DNA of 30,037 nt from JASFUX01 sp050050115 (GTDB lineage Bacteria > Pseudomonadota > Alphaproteobacteria > Caulobacterales > Maricaulaceae), in assembly GCA_050050115.1 (NCBI GenBank), contig JASFUX010000011.1, forward strand, positions 1 to 30,037, given 5' to 3'. Each line of letters begins with the position of its first letter. Position 1 is the stretch's first letter. Positions 23,850 to 30,037 of the stretch are shown here, piece after piece. A model generated the notes under the pieces. The model was not told where the DNA came from. It did no database searches and saw nothing but the letters and a program-made list of their open reading frames with translations. Position numbers and translations under genes: made by a program.

Positions 23850-25544
23850 ATGGCGCTACTTGAACTCAAAAACGCCGCGAAGGGCTACGGCGAAGGCGCG
23901 CGCCGGCACGAGGTGCTGTCGGGCGTCAATCTGAGGGTCGAGGAGGGCGAGTTCGTCGCCATCCTCGGCTACTCGGGCTCGGGCAAGACGACGCTGATGT
24001 CGCTCCTGGCCGGCCTCGAGACGCCCGACCAAGGCGAGGCGCTTTACGATGGCGCCAAGATCACGGGGCCGAGCCCGGAGCGCGGCGTAGTGTTCCAGAG
24101 CTATTCCCTGTTCCCCTGGATGACGGTCAACGAGAACGTCGCCCTCGCGGTCGATGCGGTGTTTCCCAAGGAGTCCGCCAAGGCTCGCGCAGCGCGCGTG
24201 CAGGGCGCGGTGGAGATGGTCGGCCTCGATCACGCCGCCGAGCGCCGGCCGGCCGAGCTGTCGGGCGGCATGCGTCAGCGCACGGCTGTTGCCCGCGCCC
24301 TGGCGATGAGCCCGCGGGTGCTGCTGCTCGACGAGCCGCTTTCGGCGCTCGACGCGCTGACCCGTGCGAAGCTGCAGGACGAGCTGGAGGAGATCCGCTC
24401 CCGCGATTCGAAGACCTTCGTTCTGGTCACCAACGACGTCGACGAGGCGCTGCTACTCGCCGACCGGATCATTCCGCTGACGACCGGTCCGGGCGCGACG
24501 CTTGACGAAGCGTTCGAGGTCGATCTGCCGCGCCCTCGCAATCGGCATGACCTCAACCACAGCCAGGAATTCAAGCAGCTGCGCGCGACGATCACCGAGC
24601 GGATGATCGAGTTGGGCGCGGAGGAAGCCTCGAAGACTAATGGAGATGAGGCGGGCGAACCGTCCACGATCGTGCCCGTGCGCTTCGACGAGCGCCGCAA
24701 GCCGCCCAAGGCTTACCGAGAGGCCGCCCAGGCGATCAGCGACCGCCGTTATCTCGAGTTCACGCGCCTGACCAAGGTCTATCCGACGCCCAAAGGCCCG
24801 CTGACGGTGGTCGAAGATATCGATCTGATCATGCCCAAGGGTGAGTTCGTCACGCTGATCGGTCACTCCGGGTGCGGAAAGTCGACGCTTCTGACGATGT
24901 GCGCCGGTCTGACCGACGTGACCTCCGGCGGCGTGATCCTCGACGGCCGCGAGGTCGTGGGCGCGGGGCCGGAGCGGGCGGTGGTGTTCCAGTCGCCCTC
25001 GCTCATGCCCTGGCTGACCGCGCGGGAGAACGTGATGCTCGGCGTAGATCGAGTTTATCCCAGCGCCTCGCGCGCCGAGCGCCGCGATGTTGCGGAATAC
25101 TACTTGAGCCGCGTCGGCCTCGCCGATGCGATGGACAAGCCGGCAGTCGACCTTTCGAACGGGATGAAGCAGCGGGTGGGCCTGGCGCGCGCCTTCGCGC
25201 TTTCGCCGAAGCTGCTGCTGCTGGATGAGCCCTTCGGCATGCTCGACTCGCTGACGCGCTGGCAGCTCCAAGAAGTGCTGATGGAGGTCTGGACGCGCAG
25301 CCAGGTCACCGCGATCTGCGTCACCCACGACGTCGACGAAGCGATCCTATTGGCCGACCGCGTGGTGATGATGACCAACGGGCCGAACGCCCGGATCGGC
25401 AAGATCATGGAGGTCGACCTGCCGCGCCCGCGCAGCCGCGCCGCGCTCTTGGAGCATCCAAAATACTACGACTACCGCGACGAACTGCTCTCGTTCCTCG
25501 AAGAGTACGAGCACGGAGCAACCTCGAAGCGGGACGCAGCGTAG
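23850..25544 (+). CDS. Nitrate ABC transporter ATPase with two fused cassettes (NrtC/NrtD-like)
   Basis: 564-residue protein with two complete nucleotide-binding domains. Cassette 1 (about residues 1-245): Walker A GYSGSGKTT, Q-loop FQSYSLFPW, signature LSGGMRQR, Walker B VLLLDEP, switch position VTND. A hydrophilic linker follows (about 245-300). Cassette 2 (about 300-555): Walker A GHSGCGKST, Q-loop FQSPSLMPW, signature LSNGMKQR, Walker B LLLLDEP, switch VTHD. Cyanobacterial NrtC carries an NrtA-like domain instead of a second ATPase, and NrtD is separate; here one chain supplies both. Asn in place of the switch His in cassette 1 and Asn in the signature of cassette 2 meet in the same composite site. 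GGGGG precedes ATG 23850. It probably powers NrtB. Confidence 0.93.
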   Translation: MALLELKNAAKGYGEGARRHEVLSGVNLRVEEGEFVAILGYSGSGKTTLMSLLAGLETPDQGEALYDGAKITGPSPERGVVFQSYSLFPWMTVNENVALAVDAVFPKESAKARAARVQGAVEMVGLDHAAERRPAELSGGMRQRTAVARALAMSPRVLLLDEPLSALDALTRAKLQDELEEIRSRDSKTFVLVTNDVDEALLLADRIIPLTTGPGATLDEAFEVDLPRPRNRHDLNHSQEFKQLRATITERMIELGAEEASKTNGDEAGEPSTIVPVRFDERRKPPKAYREAAQAISDRRYLEFTRLTKVYPTPKGPLTVVEDIDLIMPKGEFVTLIGHSGCGKSTLLTMCAGLTDVTSGGVILDGREVVGAGPERAVVFQSPSLMPWLTARENVMLGVDRVYPSASRAERRDVAEYYLSRVGLADAMDKPAVDLSNGMKQRVGLARAFALSPKLLLLDEPFGMLDSLTRWQLQEVLMEVWTRSQVTAICVTHDVDEAILLADRVVMMTNGPNARIGKIMEVDLPRPRSRAALLEHPKYYDYRDELLSFLEEYEHGATSKRDAA

Positions 25545-25556
25545 GGGAGGCGCGAC

Positions 25557-28031
25557 ATGAAGGACACCAACGCTTCCCCCAAGCAGAGGCTCGTCGTCAT
25601 CGGCAACGGCATGGCGCCGGGGCGGGCGCTCGAGCACCTCTTCAAGCTCGCGCCCGACGCCTATGAGGTGACGATTTTCAACGCAGAGCCGCGGGTGAAC
25701 TACGACCGCATTTTGCTCAGCCCCGTGCTCGCTGGCGAGAAGACCTACGAAGATATCGTCATCCACGATGAGGCCTGGTACGCCGAGCACGGCGTGAAGC
25801 TGCACTCGGGCAAGCGCGTCGACAAGATCGACCGCGAGGCCAAGCGCGTCACGGCGGAGGACGGAACGACCGCCGACTACGACAAGCTGATCGTCGCCAC
25901 CGGCTCCAGCCCGATCGTCATTCCCGTTCCTGGCTCCGATCTGCCTGGCGTCGTCACCTTCCGCGACCTTGACGACGTGGACGGCATGCTCAAGGCGGCC
26001 GAGACCGGCGGGCGCGCCGTGGTGATCGGTGGCGGGCTCCTCGGGCTCGAAGCCGCCTACGGGCTGAAGCGTCGCGGCATGGAGGTGACCGTCCTTCATC
26101 TGATGGACGTCCTGATGGAGCGCCAGCTGGACGAAGCCGCCGGGCGGTTGCTCGAAAAGGCGCTGGCCGAGCGCGACGTCGAGATTCTGCTCAAGGCCGA
26201 CACCGAGCGGGTCCTTGGCGAAGAAAGAGTCGAGGGCGTGCGCCTTAGAGACGGCCGGGAACTCCCCGCCGACCTCGTCGTCATGGCGGTCGGCATCCGT
26301 CCAAGCGCGCAGCTCGCCAAGGACGCGGGACTTGAGACTGGCCGTGGGATCGTCGTCGACGATCAGATGCGCACGTCCGATCCCGACATCTACGCGGTTG
26401 GCGAATGTGTCGAACACCGCGGCGCCTGCTACGGCCTGGTCGCGCCGCTCTACGAGATGGCGAAGGTGCTCGCCCGCCAGCTCGCCGGCGACGCCGAGGC
26501 CGCCTACGAGGGCTCGGCCGTCTCGACCCGTTTGAAAGTCACTGGCGTCGAACTCTTTTCCGCCGGGGCGTTCCAGAGCGGCGAGGACACCGAAGACATC
26601 GTCTTCCGAGACGCGTCGCGCGGCGTCTACAAACGCCTCGTCGTCAAGGACGACCAGATCATTGGCGCAGTCCTTTTCGGCGAGGCGACCGACGGCGGCT
26701 GGTACTTCGACCTGATGAAGCGTGGCGAGCCCGTCACGGACGTGCGCGAGACGCTGATCTTTGGGCAGACGGTCACGGAGGCCCTTCGGGGAGTGGACCC
26801 TAAGACCGCCGTTGCAGGCTGGCCCGACGAGGCCGAGATCTGCGGCTGCAACGGCGTCGACAAGGCGACCATTCTCGCCGCTATCGCGGATCAGGGGCTC
26901 GCGACCTTGGGCGAGGTGCGCGCCTGCACCAAGGCGTCCGGCTCGTGCGGCTCGTGCACTGGGCTGGTCGAAAACCTCCTCGAGATCGCGCTCGGTGACG
27001 ACTACGCCGCCGACACCGGCCCCAAGCCGATGTGCGGCTGCACCAAGCTCGGCCATCAGGTCGTGCGCGAAACGATCGCCCAGAACGGTTACGAGACGAT
27101 CCCGGACGTGATGCAAGCGCTCGAGTGGGACACGCCCGAGGGCTGCTCGGCTTGCCGCCCTGCGCTCAACTACTATCTGCTCTGCGCCGCGCCCAAGACT
27201 TACGTCGACGATCCGCGCTCGCGCTTCGTCAACGAGCGCAACCACGCCAACATCCAGAAGGACGGCACCTATTCGGTGGTGCCGCGGATGTGGGGCGGGT
27301 TGACCAGCTCGAAGGAGCTGCGCGCCGTCGCCGACGTGGTCGACAAGTTCGAGATCCCGACGGTCAAGGTCACCGGCGGCCAGCGCCTCGATCTCTTCGG
27401 GGTGAAGAAGCAGGACCTGCCGGCGGTCTGGGCGGACCTGAACGCCGCCGGCATGGTGTCCGGCCATGCTTACGGCAAAGCGCTCCGTACCGTGAAGACT
27501 TGCGTCGGGTCGGAATGGTGCCGCTTTGGCACCCAAGACTCGACGGGTCTCGGGGTGAAGCTCGAGGAAGCGACCTGGGGTTCCTGGATGCCGCACAAGT
27601 TCAAGATGGCGGTCTCGGGCTGTCCGCGGAACTGCGCCGAGGCGACGATCAAGGACTTCGGCGTCGTCTGCGTGGACTCCGGTTACGAACTGCACGTCGG
27701 CGGCAATGGCGGCATCAAGGTCCGCGCCACGGATCTTCTCTGCAAAGTCGCCACGGAAGAAGAGGCGATCGAGCACTGCCTCGCGTTCGTTCAGCTCTAC
27801 CGCGAGGACGCTTGGTACCTTGAGCGCACCGCGCCGTGGCTCGAACGCGTCGGACTCGACTTCATCAGGGCGCGGGTGGTCGATGACGCCGAAGGTCGCG
27901 CCGAGTTGGCCGCGCGCTTTGTCGAGTCCCAAGAGGTGTTCCAGCACGACCCGTGGTCTGAGCGCGCGCCTGACGCGCCGGCCGCGCGCGACTTCGCGCC
28001 GCTCAAGGCGCACGCGGAGGCCGTGCAGTGA
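25557..28031 (+). CDS. nirB: NirB: assimilatory NADH-nitrite reductase large subunit
   Basis: Cytoplasmic siroheme/Fe-S flavoprotein of 824 residues that reduces nitrite to ammonium with NAD(P)H. It begins with an FAD/NAD-binding region (VVIGNGMAPGRALEHL at residues 13-28; VVIGGGLLGLEAAYGL near 160). Two BFD-like iron-sulfur regions follow (ICGCNGVDKATI from residue 428 with GSCGSCTGL, and MCGCTKLGHQVV with GCSACRPALN). The siroheme/4Fe-4S domain has Cys649 and Cys655 (CVGSEWC) and Cys689 and Cys693 (CPRNC), the full ligand set. Length is normal. GGGGAGG at 25544-25550 precedes ATG 25557. It overlaps nirD by GTGA. Confidence 0.97.
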   Translation: MKDTNASPKQRLVVIGNGMAPGRALEHLFKLAPDAYEVTIFNAEPRVNYDRILLSPVLAGEKTYEDIVIHDEAWYAEHGVKLHSGKRVDKIDREAKRVTAEDGTTADYDKLIVATGSSPIVIPVPGSDLPGVVTFRDLDDVDGMLKAAETGGRAVVIGGGLLGLEAAYGLKRRGMEVTVLHLMDVLMERQLDEAAGRLLEKALAERDVEILLKADTERVLGEERVEGVRLRDGRELPADLVVMAVGIRPSAQLAKDAGLETGRGIVVDDQMRTSDPDIYAVGECVEHRGACYGLVAPLYEMAKVLARQLAGDAEAAYEGSAVSTRLKVTGVELFSAGAFQSGEDTEDIVFRDASRGVYKRLVVKDDQIIGAVLFGEATDGGWYFDLMKRGEPVTDVRETLIFGQTVTEALRGVDPKTAVAGWPDEAEICGCNGVDKATILAAIADQGLATLGEVRACTKASGSCGSCTGLVENLLEIALGDDYAADTGPKPMCGCTKLGHQVVRETIAQNGYETIPDVMQALEWDTPEGCSACRPALNYYLLCAAPKTYVDDPRSRFVNERNHANIQKDGTYSVVPRMWGGLTSSKELRAVADVVDKFEIPTVKVTGGQRLDLFGVKKQDLPAVWADLNAAGMVSGHAYGKALRTVKTCVGSEWCRFGTQDSTGLGVKLEEATWGSWMPHKFKMAVSGCPRNCAEATIKDFGVVCVDSGYELHVGGNGGIKVRATDLLCKVATEEEAIEHCLAFVQLYREDAWYLERTAPWLERVGLDFIRARVVDDAEGRAELAARFVESQEVFQHDPWSERAPDAPAARDFAPLKAHAEAVQ

Positions 28032-28363
28032 CGATGGCGGCGTTGGAGCTGTGGATCGATGTCGGGGCGATTTCCGACGTGCCCGCCCAAGGCGCGCGGC
28101 GGGTCGAAACGCCGACGGGTCCGGTTGCGGTGTTCCGCACGCGCGACGGCCGCTTCTTCGCGCTCGTCGACAAGTGTCCGCACAAGGGCGGCCCTCTGTC
28201 AGAAGGCATCGTTCACGACGATGGGGTGTCTTGCCCGCTGCACAACTGGGTGATCGACCTCGGTTCGGGCGAGCCGCGAGGCGCCGACGCCGGCAAGGGT
28301 TGCGCGCCGCCGGTGCCGGTGAAGGTCGAGGATGGGCGGATCCTGTTGGCCCTGAGGCGTTGA
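28028..28363 (+). CDS. nirD: NirD: nitrite reductase small subunit, Rieske type
   Basis: 111-residue Rieske-fold partner of NirB. Cluster ligands are all present: Cys50 and His52 (CPHKGG) and Cys69 and His72 (CPLHNW), so it should carry a 2Fe-2S cluster; some NirD proteins have lost these. The start is GTG 28028, overlapping the nirB stop; ATG 28034 is a possible second choice. It ends one base before the nasA start codon, so translation of nirB, nirD and nasA is tightly coupled. Confidence 0.95.
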   Translation: MTMAALELWIDVGAISDVPAQGARRVETPTGPVAVFRTRDGRFFALVDKCPHKGGPLSEGIVHDDGVSCPLHNWVIDLGSGEPRGADAGKGCAPPVPVKVEDGRILLALRR

Positions 28364-28364
28364 G

Positions 28365-30037
28365 ATGGGCGTGGGGGAGATTGCCGTCAGGAACACAGGC
28401 GCAGTCAACACCACGTGCCCTTACTGCGGCGTCGGTTGCGGCGTGTTGGCTTCGCCTGCGGCGGACGGTTCGGTCTCGGTGGAAGGAGACCCGGTGCATC
28501 CCGCGAACGCTGGCAGGCTCTGCTCGAAAGGCGCGGCGCTCGGCAAGACGTTGGGCGAGCACGGACGATTGCTCCACCCGATCGTCGATGGCCGTCCGGC
28601 GGGCTGGGACGCGGCGATCAAGGCCGTCGCGTCCCAGTTCTCAGAAACGATCGACAAGCACGGTCCTGACGCGGTCGCTTTCTATGTATCCGGCCAGTTG
28701 CTGACCGAGGACTACTACGCGGCGAACAAGCTGATGAAAGGTTTCATCGGCTCTGGGAATATCGACACCAACTCGCGGCTCTGCATGGCGAGCGCGGTCG
28801 TCGCGCACAAGACCGCCTTCGGCGCCGACCTCGTGCCGGCGACTTACGAAGACGTTGAGCTGGCCGACCTTCTGGTGCTCGCCGGACACAACGCCGCTTG
28901 GACGCATCCGGTGCTGTTCCGCCGCATCGAAGCGGCGGCGCGGGAAGGGCGGCGGCTGGTTTGCATCGACCCTCGCCGGACCGACACCGTCGAAGCGAGC
29001 GATCTGCATCTGCCGCTCGATCCGCAGACGGACGTGCGGTTGTGGAACGGTCTTGCCGCGTGGCTAGATCGGCGTGGTGCAGTCGACAGCGATTTTCTTG
29101 CAGAACACGTCAACGGCTTGACCGAGCTGCGCGCCGTGCTCGCCAAGGACGACCAGAGCGTGGGCGCCGTCGCGCGCGACTGCGGTCTGCCGGCGGGCGA
29201 CGTCGAGACTTTCTATCGCTGGTTCGCCGAGACGCCGCGCGCGGTCACGCTGTTCAGCCAAGGCGTGAACCAGTCGGCCCAGGGCGTCGCCAAGGGCTCG
29301 GCGATCATCAACGCGCACCTGCTGACTGGAAAGATCGGCAAGCCGGGCGCTGCGCCGTTCTCCATCACCGGCCAACCGAACGCCATGGGGGGGCGCGAGG
29401 TCGGCGGTCTGGCGACGATGCTGGCGGCGCACATGGACTTCTCCGATGAATGCCGCGATCGCGTCGGCCGGTTCTGGAACGCGCCGCGCGTCGCAACGGG
29501 GCCTGGACTCAAGGCGGTCGATTTGTTCGACGCGGTCGGTCGCGGCGAGATCAAGGCGCTCTGGGTGATGGCGACCAACCCGGCCGTCAGCCTGCCGAAC
29601 GCCGGCAAGGTCCGCCGTGCGCTCGAGGCGTGCGAGTTCCTCGTCGTCTCCGACGTGGTCGCCGAGACCGACACCGCGAAGCACGCCGACATTCTACTGC
29701 CGGCGCGGGCGTGGGGGGAGAAGAACGGAACCGTCACCAACTCCGACCGGACGATCTCGCGGCAACGCTCGTTTCTGCAAGCGCCGGGTAAGGCGTTGGC
29801 GGACTGGCGCATCGTCGCCAAAGTCGCTGCGGCGATGGGCTGGGGCGAGGCGTTCGCCTGGGAAAAGCCAGCCGACGTGTTTCGCGAATGGGCTGCGCTG
29901 ACCGCCTTTGAAAACGCTGGAGCGCGCCCGCTCGATCTCGGCGCGCTCGCCGACATGTCGGACGCCGAATACGAAGCGATGCAGCCGACCCGCTGGCCGT
30001 GCGCGAAGGACGCCGCGCCGGCGGGACGCTTGTTCGA
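28365..30037 (+). CDS. nasA: NasA: assimilatory nitrate reductase catalytic subunit (partial, C-terminus beyond the right edge)
   Basis: Molybdopterin oxidoreductase that reduces nitrate to nitrite in the cytoplasm. 557 complete codons are present and no stop is reached; full proteins are around 700-900 residues. The N-terminal 4Fe-4S motif has Cys18, Cys21, Cys25 and Cys53 (CPYCGVGC and LCSKG). Cys140 in NSRLCMASAV is the expected molybdenum ligand. Further marks are DPRRTDT, FSQGVNQSAQG, NAHLLTGKIGKPGAAPFSITGQPNAMGGREVGG and ATNPAVSLPN, all typical of NasA. It starts one base after the nirD stop. Nitrite produced here goes to NirBD. An electron-donor domain or partner, if any, lies outside the window. 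Confidence 0.96.
   Translation, partial: MGVGEIAVRNTGAVNTTCPYCGVGCGVLASPAADGSVSVEGDPVHPANAGRLCSKGAALGKTLGEHGRLLHPIVDGRPAGWDAAIKAVASQFSETIDKHGPDAVAFYVSGQLLTEDYYAANKLMKGFIGSGNIDTNSRLCMASAVVAHKTAFGADLVPATYEDVELADLLVLAGHNAAWTHPVLFRRIEAAAREGRRLVCIDPRRTDTVEASDLHLPLDPQTDVRLWNGLAAWLDRRGAVDSDFLAEHVNGLTELRAVLAKDDQSVGAVARDCGLPAGDVETFYRWFAETPRAVTLFSQGVNQSAQGVAKGSAIINAHLLTGKIGKPGAAPFSITGQPNAMGGREVGGLATMLAAHMDFSDECRDRVGRFWNAPRVATGPGLKAVDLFDAVGRGEIKALWVMATNPAVSLPNAGKVRRALEACEFLVVSDVVAETDTAKHADILLPARAWGEKNGTVTNSDRTISRQRSFLQAPGKALADWRIVAKVAAAMGWGEAFAWEKPADVFREWAALTAFENAGARPLDLGALADMSDAEYEAMQPTRWPCAKDAAPAGRLF

Noticed and set aside
25347..28577. Very long open frame on the minus strand opposite nirB
   Set aside because: It is a mirror of GC-rich codon usage in nirB and nirD; the translation has no recognisable domain, while the plus strand has complete, motif-rich genes.
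1..30037. Mobile elements, tRNA genes, CRISPR arrays
   Set aside because: I looked for transposase or integrase motifs, cloverleaf-like segments with T-loop sequence and regularly spaced repeats and found none that hold up.

Overview
The window is high-GC DNA of alphaproteobacterial character. I infer this from the gene families, the codon bias and the FecIR/TonB-receptor and NasTS gene orders. Caulobacterales or Parvularculales-like lineages fit, but I cannot name the species. I see no rRNA, tRNA, insertion sequence, CRISPR array or integrase. Both edges cut genes: a class-III aminotransferase on the left (minus strand) and an assimilatory nitrate reductase on the right (plus strand).

Layout. 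(1) 1-1229: aminotransferase, minus strand. (2) 1629-6731: FecI-type ECF sigma factor, FecR-type anti-sigma factor and a very large TonB-dependent receptor with an STN signalling domain, ending in a textbook terminator at 6746-6774. (3) 6796-9690: M14 metallocarboxypeptidase and a gamma-glutamyltranspeptidase-fold hydrolase. They converge on, and overlap by 4 bases with, a lipoprotein isoaspartyl peptidase/asparaginase (9687-10802, minus). This block looks like a system for importing and cutting unusual peptides. (4) 10977-17733: transglutaminase/DUF2126 protein, a fused circularly permuted ATP-grasp/alpha-E protein, and a second transglutaminase-like protein. This is a known conserved cassette without a settled function. 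(5) 17932-19691: nasT (ANTAR antiterminator) and nasS (nitrate-binding partner). (6) 20021 to the right edge: a nitrate assimilation operon of outer-membrane porin, nrtA, nrtB, a double-cassette nrtC/D ATPase, nirB, nirD and nasA.

The clearest regulatory find lies between nasS and the porin. Three consecutive RNA hairpins (19844-19928) all display the same hexaloop, AACGGC, which matches the ANTAR recognition rule of A at loop position 1 and G at position 4. The third hairpin overlaps the 5' arm of a long intrinsic terminator (19923-19987) that ends in eight T's. NasS-NasT should therefore control the operon by antitermination: nitrate frees NasT, NasT holds the hairpins, the terminator cannot form and the operon is read. 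Known ANTAR leaders have two such hairpins, so three is unusual.

Other points worth a second look: a second signal-peptide-like segment inside the TonB receptor, directly after its STN domain; a GGT-fold enzyme that lacks the arginine binding the gamma-glutamyl carboxylate; an NrtC/D ATPase whose deviations all fall in one of its two composite ATP sites; and a dedicated porin as first gene of the nitrate operon.
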